A DNA stretch of 64,000 bases from NCBI RefSeq assembly GCF_963966145.1, contig NC_091056.1, positions 186,001 to 250,000 on the forward strand, given 5' to 3'. The notes beneath the pieces are model-generated. The model was not told the origin of the DNA, searched no databases, and saw nothing but the letters and a program-made list of their open reading frames with translations. This document shows, piece by piece, positions 23,055 through 33,866 of the stretch. How positions within the stretch are numbered: the first letter of the stretch is position 1; the number at the start of each line of letters is the position of its first letter. Origin of the DNA: Tenebrio molitor (taxonomy: Eukaryota; Arthropoda; Insecta; Coleoptera; Tenebrionidae). The position numbers and the translations under genes are program-made.

Positions 23055-26000
23055 CCAACAAATTGAAAAAAAAAAATTGTGACTGATTTGATAATAGGTG
23101 CATTAGGGTGTATCATCCCTTCTAATTACGAATTTAATAACGAAAATTCTTCATCACGTACAAATTTTGAGTTACAGACTAATAATTTTTTGTATTTAGG
23201 TAGGTAATCGAAAAACATTTCATTTAATCAAAACACAAAAACAATATTCAAAGATGTCCTATTCTAACATAAATCTGTCGTTGGTGACCTTTCTGGCAAA
23301 GGTTGACATTCTTTTGTAAGTTTTATTTTCTCTTATCAGAAACAAGCAATAGTCCCCCATCATTGCTAGATCCCATCTCCCTTGGTACCGTTTTTCCATC
23401 GTTAGTATATCCTGGTGAAATCTCTTTCCTTGCTCGTCACTAACGACGCCAAAATTTTGGAGGAAAAAATTTAAGTGAGAGTGGAGGAAGTGAATTTTAA
23501 GTGACATCCTACACTCCATTTCACAGTAACGTGTAATTCGTTTTTTTATTATTTCTTTATAATTTTCGGCTTTTTTGTTGCCTAAAAAGTCGTGTCACGT
23601 TTTTAAAAGATCTCCAAGCAATTAACTCAATGTGAATAAACTTTTCTTCAAATAGTGGTTCTTTTACAATTTTTCTAATTTGTGGTCCAACAAATATGCG
23701 TTCTTTGAGTTTGGCATTACACAGTTTTGAAAACAATTGTCTAAGTTATTGACAAGCAGCACTCTTTGTATCCAAAGCCTTGACAATTTTTTTTATTAAT
23801 CCCAGCTTAATTTGCGATAGGGGTAGTAAAATCTTTTTAGGATTCACTAAAGGTAAATAAATTCTATATGTTAGCTTGTCCTGCGACAAATTCTTTTCTT
23901 TGGGGCCAATCTTTTACTCTGAAAATAGACAGATGACAGATACGTTGTTTTTAAGGTGAAATGTCATTGCCACAGCTCACTGAGCTATTTTATTTCAAAA
24001 AGCAACATGTTTTTTGTTACTTTTACTGTTAGGCATTAATTGCTTTGTCTAACATACATGTTTATTACATAGTTTTAATGAAAAATACATAGCTTGGAAA
24101 TTTGACATGCTATAGAATTCTCTTCAATATTTTTGAGTTTTGTACATACAAGCGGACAAAAAAGCACCATTTTTTTCTCAGTCACAAAATGGCTGTTGGC
24201 TAGTGTTATCACCATCGATCAAAATTGCCGTCGCCAAGACAAATACTTCCGTCATTGCTACAAAAAGAGGTAGGTACTGTGATAAACGCGGTATTTATAC
24301 ATTTTATTTTATTACCATCGCGGAAATTATTCACCTTAAATTCAACAAATTCAAATTTGTCTTAACGACCTCCAAGTTGTTTCTGTGCAATTTATGCATT
24401 CCATTTATTTCCATTTTTAAATACACACATGTTTTGTAAGTGTCAGAATGTTGAGAAAAACAGAGCCGTTCCCACGAAGGGTTTCCTGGAATTTAAGACC
24501 GATGCAAATCGCAAAATTAACTTCTTTAGTTTCTTTCAAAAGGCCATGTGGTATTTCTCCAAGTTATCAGGGTGGTGAGACGCCCACCACACTCGACCAG
24601 TCGACCAAGCAAGGCATTCATTTGCATACGAAAGGATAAATAATTTAATTGTTGTTTAAAAATTGATGAAAATAGAGATATAACGATAAATAAATTAATA
24701 CATCCGTTTAGAAAGGAGTCGCCGTGTATTTTGAGTGACACAAACAAAATTTAACTAGAATTAACAATGTTGATAATAATTCAATTCGTCTGAGTTTGGT
24801 CGTAAATGATGTTTCATTTAAATTTCTCATAAGATGTTCACATTAAATAGGAAGCTTTGTTCGGGGTTGCTGAATCCATATAGTAAAAATTGTTAATTAG
24901 TTTAAATCCTTGTAAATCGGTCAAATCGTTTAAAATATTCACAATTGAATTGGTCCACTAGAATTTGGTGTCTGCGATTTAGATTTTAAACACAGCGTCG
25001 CCAGCCAAGGGTGGTCCGTTTTGTTAAGGTGGCGAGAGACGCGTTACAAATCGAGACTTTTAAGTAAGATATCGGATTACACTTGCACGTGTGGTCAGTT
25101 GTGGGAAAATTTAGCGAAATTAATAAATTCTTGTTTAAACAAAGTCAAGTTACAAACCCACTATTTTAGAAAGACGCGCTGTGTTTTTCTGAACATTTTG
25201 ATATCCAATTTAACCCTAATTTAAGCTGGTGTAATCGTAATTCTGATGTACAAACCAATTTTCCTTATTTAATTATTGTAAGCAAATCTTGCACCGTACG
25301 ATTACTGCCCATTTACTAACATAGTTTTACAAGGGAAGTAGGTAGAAATTTCTGTAAGAAAAGCGTAGAAAATCGTGAAAATGTAAAAATAGTACCGCTG
25401 TAGTACTGGGGGCGACATCTAACAAGGGGTAGTACTACGAAATTTACAGTTTTCTTACGTCTTTCTTCCATATGCTTTCCGTAAATTTAAAAAAACAAAA
25501 TTTGTTGTTACATTCATTAACCATCTTCAGTTCAACAATTAGTTGCAGACAGAACAACAACCAATTTTGGAGTTTAATTTCTCTTTCAGCGTAATTGGGG
25601 TTGATTCGCTATCGTTACTATGTTGTATTATATTGTCCAATGGACAAACAAATTGTATGTTTAATAATGTTGATATTGCGAATCGAAAAACCACCCTAAC
25701 TAGGAAATAATAATATTTTTAAGCGAGTTAAACGAGGTTTGATCGAATGCCCATGCGTCGTAAGAGTCAAATTTGCATAATTCCACACATGTGGAAAATG
25801 AGTAACAAGGGGGTAGGCGAGTTAGCGTCCCCTATTTAAAGTTTTGGCACATTTGTCTTAGGGGATTCGATTTTTGACTGTCTTTCGAGTTAGTCGATAT
25901 CCGTGTGTCTGCCTTTGCGATTTTGTTTAAATTTTCCGAGTTTAAACTATATTTTTATTAAATCATTTAAGCTTCGTTTAGAGTGTCGAGTGCTAATAAA

Positions 26001-26334
26001 TAAGTTAGTGCCAGTTCCAACAACCGGTGCCGACGATCAACCAGGGTGTTAACCTTTCTAGGTAAGCCCGAGAAAGGGTTATATTATATTATTTTGATTA
26101 ATTAACTTTATGTCAAAATTTACTTGTTTTTCGTTGAACTTATTTTATCAGTCATTCAACATGGAATATTTAATTTCAATTTATTCAACAATCTGAAATA
26201 ATCAAAATCCAAATTTAAAATAATTTTTCCAAGTTTCGAGGTAATTGAAGTAAATGTTTAAAACTAGGGGGTAGCCAGCAACAAATGATTCTATTTCCGA
26301 TGGAAAGGGGCCGCAACACTTTGGTTGTCGGATT
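23055..26334. other. Unclassified sequence between copia and the long-LTR gypsy
   Basis: Apart from the relic at 23259-23890 I recognise no gene. The stretch is AT-rich with short frames only. It probably belongs, with 36117-37297 and 41688-42091, to one older insertion into copia that later received the gypsy and BEL elements, but I could not find matching inverted ends or a target duplication that would prove this. Confidence 0.35.
23259..23890 (-). pseudogene. C-terminal relic of an arthropod repeat protein (FHQD/RYQG family)
   Basis: The C-terminal 86 codons (23519-23259) read MECRMSLKIHFLHSHLNFF, then GVVSDEQGKRFHQDI and MEKRYQGRWDLAMMGDYC. I recall this pattern from many multi-copy uncharacterised proteins in arthropods and nematodes that are probably mobile-element derived. 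Upstream on the same strand, other frames add NPKKILLPLSQIKLGLIKK and KERIFVGPQIRKI, fitting the same protein with several frameshifts and a nonsense codon. Biochemical function unknown. It is clearly decayed. Confidence 0.55.
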
Positions 26335-28580
26335 TGTAGCGTTACGAAACGCCACAATGGCGATTGGCCGGAGTAGGAGGCCACGAGGTCCTACTTATGC
26401 TCGCGGGGCTAATAGATCGCAGTTCGAAGACCCGGAACTAGCAGTTAACGCACGGCATTTGGCAACGCGACGCGCCCACCCTGCCTTCAAGTTTTTTACG
26501 TCGCTCATTCCGGAAGCGGAAAGTTTCAATTTAGAGTCATTTGTGCCAGCCACCACGGGGGGGCTGGAAGAACACATGTTACCCCCGCAAATGTCAGGCT
26601 GAGGTGGCCTCACGCCTCTAGGTTGGCGAGCTGCAACCTATCTTTCAGAACCCCACTTTCACTTTCTCTTTCTCTTCACTTTCTCTTCTTCTCTTCTCAG
26701 CGATAGGTGACCGTACGGCAATGTTGGGTCCCTTTTCCTCTTTAGTAACTTGCCGGAAAGTCATCTCCTTCTTTTCAACCCCATCTTTCTTCCTGTCCTT
26801 TTTTTGACCTGCGAGTTACGGCAATTAACATCAGGATAGACGTGCACGACTTACCGACACAATACCGTCCAAAATCTGAATTCTCCCGCTCGGTATAATT
26901 TCGAGGTAAACAAACCGACGCCATGACGGTCCACCTGTCATGACACGCGCACGTGTAGTACCACCGGAAATGCACATTTTTGATTGCGCAGTACCACGCA
27001 AGCGCAGCCCGCCTTATAGCACAACTGAATAAGGTCGAGAATCGCGCGCGTGACGATTTTCGCGATTTATGGGACTGCGGTACCGAGATTAAAAATGCGG
27101 AAGTCGGACACTTCGTCGAGAGCCGTCGAAGCGACGCCAGCGAAGCGCCTTTTAGAGTTCGTGGTCGAGTGACCCCTCGCACTATAGAGGTAATTATCGT
27201 TCAATTTTGAATTCATTTCACTAAGACCATGTATTAGGGGTGGTTCGATCCAGTTTAGAGTCAATCCCGTTTGGATGAATTGATCCAGTACCGTATCGCA
27301 ACTTTAGAGTACCGAAAATTTTTGAGTAAAGGAGTGCCGGAAGGACTTCGATTTAGCGCCAAGAACCCCCTTTTTCGCTGAAAGGTAATTACCGAATCTT
27401 CCGATTTTCACAACACTAACGACAATTCGTTAGGGGTCGTTCGCAGGGCGATTCGTAGCCAGATCGTTCGCAGGGCGATTCGTAGCCAGATCGTTCGCAG
27501 GGCGATTCGTAGCCAGATCGTTCGCAGGGCGATTCGTAGCCAGATCGTTCGCAGGGCGATTCGTAGCCAGATCGTTCGCAGGGCGATTCGTAGCCAGATC
27601 GTTCGCAGGGCGATTCGTAGCCAGATCGTTCGCAGGGCGATTCGTAGCCAGATCGTTCGCAGAGGCGACCATTTTGGAGAACATCGTTCGCAGAGGCGAT
27701 CGTTTATTTTGAGCACCGTATCGCCAAGGTCACACCGCAAGTCAAAAGGACGCTATTCAAGGAGACAACAGACCCGTCATAAAGCTAAGTCGCCATATTT
27801 TTTACCGCGGCATTGCAAAATTTAGGAACGCCTCGAATTTCTCGCTTCTCGCTTTCATAATTTTTGTATGTTCACTAAATTTTTTTGAAACTTTGCAAAT
27901 GTTTAGAATTTTTTTGTAAGAACCTTTTCATTCAATCTCCAGTGTCAACTTAAAGAAATTTCAGTCAAATTTAACGTTTCGGAACTTCACCGATTTAAAC
28001 TTTCCTATCAGGATCAATTTTAATTTTTTTGTCAAGGTGACACCCCAATCTTGACCTTGGGTTTCATTAAGTTTACATTTAATAATTAGCTCGATCAGAA
28101 GGAAGTCTAAGTTCGGGAGGTTCCTCATCAGGAATCAAAACATCTTTTATTTCGTCGAAGAATATCATGTTTAGTTTAAGATTCGGTCACATGTGAAAGA
28201 AAAGCTTTTCTGGTTACGACCAAAGTAGATATTAAGGCCACCAAAAAGTACTGGTTCCGCATCTTTCAATTTTCATCTAGTAGTTACAAGCGAACCATTA
28301 TCGCATTCGTGTGAACCAGTACCGAACCACCAAATACTGTTCTGTGGATAATTTTGCAGTAACCGAATAAACCAAAATTTGTTTAACGATCAGAAAGCGT
28401 TTGCTTTTACTTACCTTCGACGAGTAAGATCTGAGCACTTGTCCCGGCAGCTGGACAAGCAACAACCAGCTCAAGACAATAGCTGCCTGGCGCCCATTTT
28501 TTAAAAATCCGAACCCACGCCCTCTGCCCCGAAAAACCCCCTGGGAGCCCGGAGCTGTCACTGGCCAACTTTTGGTCATA
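26335..28580 (+). repeat. 5' LTR of the long-LTR gypsy element
   Basis: 2,246 bp, far longer than the usual few hundred. It contains a C/T-rich tract (about 26650-26700), an eight-unit 27-bp minisatellite and small open frames that are duplicated exactly in the 3' LTR and therefore are not separate genes. Confidence 0.9.
27439..27654. repeat. 27-bp minisatellite, 8 units, in the 5' LTR
   Basis: Unit begins GTTCGCAGGGCGATTCGTAG. Because 27 is a multiple of three, the minus strand reads a 9-residue repeat (ANDLATNRP) eight times, an artefact of the period rather than evidence of a protein. Two degenerate units follow (GTTCGCAGAGGCGA twice at about 27655-27700). Confidence 0.9.
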
Positions 28581-28918
28581 CAAATTTTGACGCCCAGAAC
28601 GTGGGGCTCGATTTTTTGGAGCAACCACAAATTTTCGTTTATCGTTCATCTTCATTGAGGCTCAGTCACTTTTTTCAATCGGAGCAAAGGGAGTTGGTAA
28701 AGGTTTATTGAAAGTTGAATTTTTTGATTGTGTGTTAATGAGAAGCGGAAATTTAGCGGCGAATTCATTGTTTGAGTAGCGGTCTTATCTTGTACCCTCG
28801 ACGACAAAAACCTTTTCTCGGAATCGACTATCGTGTTGCGCGCTGTTTTTTGGTAGTGTTTTGACCGGCGTTTTTATTGCGTTACCGACCCGTGGAATCG
28901 CGGTGAGTCTTCGTCAAA

Positions 28919-30226
28919 ATGGACGAACAATTCAAGGTCAAGCATTTACTAGCTGACGAGCTGACGTATGAATTGCGTATACGCGGCATCACGACTAGCC
29001 GAAACCAGGACGATAAGAGGAAACTGTTAGCGAGAGCTCTGTCCAAAGAACTAGGTCGACCGGACGAATACTTTCTGTCACTTCATGACGCAGAGTATGA
29101 TCACGACACCGAGGTCCAGGCCATTGAGGACACCCTTGAGAGCATACGCACGATTTTGACAGAATTTGAAGGAACGGCGGAAGACATGATCTTCAAACGG
29201 TTGAAGACCCGTCTGACGCACCTTTCATTTCGCATTCGGCGAATGAGACGCGAGCGAGATGCGGAGTATAGAAATGAGGCGTACGCGACATGTTTGTTGC
29301 TCGAAGCTGATCTTCACGACAAGGCAGCAGAAGCGAGCCCGGTTACGGTGGAAGCGCCACCAGTCGTCGCGACTACTCCCATTTACGTGCACCCTCACGC
29401 GAGATCTCCGGAACCGAAACTAGTGCCAATTCACACCTGGGGCGTATCTTTCAACGGGGAGGAAAATGGAATGACGGTGAACCAGTTCTTGGAACGGGTA
29501 GAGGAACTGTCGGTAGCGCGAAACGCAACCAACAGGGACCTTTTTAACGCGGCCATTGATCTCTTTAGCGGCAAAGCGCTGATTTGGTATCGTTCTGTTC
29601 GGAGCAGATTGAGCGATTGGGACGAAGTGGTTCAGTTGTTGAAACAGGAATTTCTTCCACCGGATTTCGATGAATTGTTGTGGGACGAAATCAAGGGCAG
29701 GCTTCAGGGCAAAAGCGAGTCGATAACCATTTACGTTGCGGTTATGGAGACGCTTTTTGCTAGACTTAGTCGACCACCGGCGGAGATAACCAAGGTAAAG
29801 ACGATTCGGAGGAATTTGCTTCCATGTTACCTTAACCAGCTTAGCATCACCGAAGTTGTCACCGTACCGGAGTTGATTAAGTTGTGCAAAAAAGTGGAGG
29901 AGTTATCGGCTTTGCGGCAGAAACATCGCGCTGCACCCAAGTCATCTTGCGTGTTGGAGCCAGAGTTGGCATATGTTCGGGCGAGCGAACCCGCGAAAGC
30001 GAGTCCACGCGCCATCGTCGTGAAGGAACCCTCAGGCAATTCAGCCAGACGGAGTGAACCCGCGAGTTCGTCCTCCAGGTCGTTCAAGTGCTGGAATTGT
30101 CAACAGCCGAATCATTCGTTCATGAACTGTCGACTGAAAAGAAAGCAGTTTTGCTACCGTTGTGGGGAGCCAGACGTCACCTTGGCGACCTGCAAAAAGT
30201 GTAATCCGTCGGGAAACGCGCAGTAG
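28919..30226 (+). CDS. gag: Gypsy Gag, intact
   Basis: 435 codons from ATG, 339 bp downstream of the 5' LTR. Residues 1-45 look like a SAP-type helix pair (LADELTYELRIRGI). Then come charged helices, a linker with proline, and the conserved capsid block (GVSFNGEENGMTVNQFLERV, WYRSVRSRLSDWDEVVQLLK). The C-terminus carries a first zinc knuckle (CWNCQQPNHSFMNC) and a second cysteine cluster (CYRCGEPDVTLATC). Gag forms the intracellular particle that packages element RNA. It overlaps pol by about 24 nt, and a slippery heptamer lies five codons before its stop. Confidence 0.9.
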   Translation: MDEQFKVKHLLADELTYELRIRGITTSRNQDDKRKLLARALSKELGRPDEYFLSLHDAEYDHDTEVQAIEDTLESIRTILTEFEGTAEDMIFKRLKTRLTHLSFRIRRMRRERDAEYRNEAYATCLLLEADLHDKAAEASPVTVEAPPVVATTPIYVHPHARSPEPKLVPIHTWGVSFNGEENGMTVNQFLERVEELSVARNATNRDLFNAAIDLFSGKALIWYRSVRSRLSDWDEVVQLLKQEFLPPDFDELLWDEIKGRLQGKSESITIYVAVMETLFARLSRPPAEITKVKTIRRNLLPCYLNQLSITEVVTVPELIKLCKKVEELSALRQKHRAAPKSSCVLEPELAYVRASEPAKASPRAIVVKEPSGNSARRSEPASSSSRSFKCWNCQQPNHSFMNCRLKRKQFCYRCGEPDVTLATCKKCNPSGNAQ

Positions 30227-33200
30227 GGACGCGGCAGACTTGCGGCCGTGCTACGTTCCTAAAACATCCCAAGGCCGATGTAAACGCATCGATCATCGCG
30301 AAACGTACGGACACCCAGTGGAACGCTTGGTTAGACGAAGTCAAAGAGTTTTGCAAGCCTTCTCGGGCAAATTCCGCTTCCATTTTCGTCAGCAAAACCA
30401 ATGACAATAGGCCATTTATCAGACTGCGTCTAAACAATAAGGAAACTGAAGGACTCGTGGATTCCGGTTCGAATTGCACTATAGTTGGTGGAAAAGGAGC
30501 CGATTTAATTCATTTTCGCGCAGGTGGAAAAACTTTCCCATCTCGGCTAAAAACCATCAGAACTGCCGACGGAAAACAACATCCGGTAACCAAAGCTATC
30601 GAACTAGAAGCAGTGTTAGACTCGTCGAGACGGCGAATTCGTGTCTACTACGTGCCAGATCTTCAGCATAGCGTCATATTAGGGTGCGACTTTTGTAGAT
30701 TATTCGGACTCAAGATAGATTTCGCGGGTCACAAAATTGAAGTTGCGTCGGATATCGTAAGAGTACCAGAATGTGACGCGGTGACGGAGTGTGGCGCGGA
30801 TCGGCATGAGATCACCGAGATCATCCGGAAAAATTTAGATTTGTTGAGCAACGACGGAAGGTTAGGGAGGACACACAAAATGACAGTCACAATCGACACG
30901 GGAGAAGCATTGCCGATCAAACAACGTCCGTATTGGTGGTCTCCGTACATGCTTGCGGAAGTCAACAAAGAAATTGACCGCATGCTCGAGAACAATGTCA
31001 TATCGCCTTCTGACAGTCCGTGGTCTTCTCCAATTTTGTTAGTAAAGAAATCTTCCGGTGAATACCGACTTTGCTTTGACGGTCGCAGGCTCAATGCCGT
31101 GACAAAACGTGACAGTTACCCATTACCGCGTGTCGACAGGATTCTCAGTATGTTGCGAGGAGCAAAGTACATCAGTTCGATCGATCTCAAGAACGCTTTT
31201 TGGCAAATCCCGTTAGATTCAGAGTCTAGACCGAAGACAGCTTTTGCGATTCCCGGCAGAGGTCTTTTTCATTTTAACGTATTACCGTTCGGACTGACAA
31301 ACGCAGCCCAGAGGCAGCAGTGTCTCATGGACAGAATTTTCGGACCTGAACTAGAACCTCACGTCTTTGTTTACCTGGACGATCTAATCATTATCGCCCC
31401 GACATTCGAGAAACACGTACAAGTTTTGAGGGAGGTGATACGACGTCTTCGAGACGCGAAACTCACCGTGAATGCGAAAAAGTGTCAACTTTTCCGCTCA
31501 AGTTTGAAATATTTGGGTTTCACTGTCGATGAACATGGTCTAGGTACCGATCCAGACAAAGTAGCGGCCATGGTGAGCTATCCAGTCCCGAAGACTAGTA
31601 CCGAAATCAAACGTTTCGTAGGCATGTGTTCTTGGTATAGGCGTTTCATCCCTCATTTTTCGACCCTCATGTCCCCGATAAACGCGTTACTTACCGGAAA
31701 GCGAAAGCGACAGAAAACGGAGTGGACTCCTGAAGCTCAGGAAGCTTTTCAGAAAATCAAGGATGCACTTGTTTCAGCACCCGTATTGTCAAGTCCTGAT
31801 TTCTCGAAACCTTTCGTGATCCAAACTGACGCTTCAAACACCGGTCTAGGAGCAGTTTTAACGCAAGATTTAGACGGAGATGAGAGAGTGATCGCGTACG
31901 CCAGCCGTTCGCTAACAAAAGCCGAGCGAAATTATAGCGTTACGGAACGAGAATGTTTAGCCGTTTTGTTCGCGTTGGAAAAGTTCAGACCTTACGTTGA
32001 GGGCACCCATTTCACGATCGTGACGGACCATTATTCATTGCTCTGGTTAAACCGAATGAAGGACCCAGCAGGCAAGTTAGCGCGATGGAGTGTCAAGCTC
32101 AATCAATTTTCATTCGATTTGGTCCATCGTAAGGGCAAGCTCAATGTAGTACCGGACGCACTATCGAGACTACCTGCAGAAATTGCTGCGGTAGACATTG
32201 GCAGCTTTCTCGGCGTGAACTTGAATGATTTGGACGAGTCGTACACGCGACTTCGCGACAACATAATCGCCAATCCTCAAAGAAATCCCTCATGGAAAGT
32301 CGAGAACGGTTTCGTGTATCGATTCGTACCGAACAAAATTGTACTACCCGGCAACGTCCCGGAGTGGAAGCTTTTAGTACCGCGAAATCAAAGAACAAAA
32401 ATTTTAGAATCATGTCATGATGCACCGACATCAGCTCATTTCGGGTACTACAAGACACTTTCAAGGTTATCCATCAATCACTTTTGGCCGAAAATGCGTC
32501 GTTCCGTCATTCGTTACGTTCGAAACTGCAAGGTTTGCAATGAGCAAAAAGCACCGAACACCGCTCGCGCAGGGCTTATGGGAAAAGAAAAAAAGGTTCA
32601 GTTTCCGTGGCAAATGATTTCCGTTGATTTGATTGGTCCATTACCGACGTCCACGAAAGGATATTCGTATCTCTTAGTGATCGTAGATTGGTTCACGAAG
32701 TACGTTGTACTATTTCCGTTACGAAAAGCTACGAGCTCAAAAGTTACAGAATGTATCGAGAACGGAATTTTTCTTGTGTATGGTGTACCGCAATTCATTT
32801 TGGTCGACAACGGCAAGCAGTTTGTCGGAAACGAATTTGTAAAGACTTGCGAGAACTACAAAGTTCAAAAGATCTGGTTCACAGCCAAGTATCACCCTCA
32901 GAGCAACCCTGTGGAGCGATACAACCGCACAGTTGGCACTGCCATACGAAGTTACGTCAAAGGCGCTCACAAAAAGTGGGATGCCGAGGTGGCAAAGATC
33001 GGGTACGCGATTCGCACAGCGGTCAACGAAGTAACCGGATTCAGTCCAGCATTTCTCAATTTTGGTAGGGTAGTACCCTGTACCGGTGAATTTTACGGCA
33101 AAGTAGCGGAAAATCCGGAAACCTTGACGACAGCTGATCGCGAAGATCACGCGAAAAATTTAGAACACCTCAAGACCATCTTGCAGGATGTAACCCAGCA

Positions 33201-33486
33201 CCTTCACAAAGCGCACGAACGCAACGAACGCTCGTACAATCTTCGGAAGCGCGACGCTGAATTTTTTGTAGGCGACAAAGTTTGGAAACGCAACAAAGTA
33301 CTTTCCAGCGCTGCGAAAGACTTTGCGCAAAAATTAGCGCCACGCTACGTGCTGTGCACGATAACGAGAAAACTATCGAAACTCGCGTACGCTCTCGAAG
33401 ATGAGAACCGCGCAGATCTAGGTGTTTGGCACATGAAAGATTTGAAAGAATTCAGAGGATCTCTGGCAGAAGCCGAAGAACCGTAG
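30203..33486 (+). CDS. pol: Gypsy Pol: protease, RT, RNase H, integrase (reached by -1 frameshift)
   Basis: Open from just after a TAA at 30200-30202 in the -1 frame relative to gag; it has no natural ATG near its start. Domains in order: protease (LVDSGSNCTIVG, then HSVILGCDF), RT (WSSPILLVKKSSGEYRLC, IDLKNAFWQIPL, HVFVYLDDLIIIA), RNase H (VIQTDASNTGLGAVL, IVTDHYSLLW, VVPDALSRLP), integrase with H-x-H and CKVCNEQK zinc site, catalytic core (MISVDLIGPLPTS, FILVDNGKQFVGN, PQSNPVERYNRTV) and a C-terminal tail. D, D and E of integrase and YLDD of RT are present. The product is about 1,090 residues. No lesion is seen. Confidence 0.9.
30211..30217 (+). promoter_or_regulatory. Probable -1 ribosomal frameshift site (G GGA AAC)
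   Basis: GGGAAAC sits in the gag frame as tcG GGA AAC, the X XXY YYZ arrangement needed for -1 slippage, and pol is open in exactly that -1 frame from 30203. The gag stop TAG follows three codons later (30224-30226). I did not fold a downstream structure. Confidence 0.72.
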
Positions 33487-33866
33487 CGAGCTTTGCATTT
33501 CACTTTTTCGTACCGTTCAATTTTTCGATTAATTCTTTTGTCCTCTTTTGGAATGTTGACGACAGTAAAATTTTACCGTGGAGTTTGTTCAGGAAAAGTT
33601 TATTTAAGAACCCCAAATTATGACATTTAACCGGACTTGACTTACATCATACCGCAGTACTCAAGTACTAATTGACATTGAGATTCAGTTTTCAATCGTT
33701 TGATACGCGCAGATATCGACAAGCCATTTTCGTGGCGAAACCAAAACTTTTCCAGTGATCAAATTTTGACGTTTTTTTTTTTGTGAAGACTTCATCTTCG
33801 TTTTTTTGTAAAAAGTAAAAGGCAACTGAGTTACCTTTTCCTTTTTCTTTTTGAGGAGGGGGGTAG

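Noticed and set aside
27439..27654. CRISPR-like array
   Set aside because: Units are directly adjacent with no spacers, in an insect-type LTR.
27430..27740. Long repetitive frames (ANDLATNRP and TIWLRIALR repeats) in both LTRs as possible repeat proteins
   Set aside because: They are different frames of the same 27-bp minisatellite, duplicated exactly in both LTRs. The period of 27 keeps every frame open, so openness carries no information.
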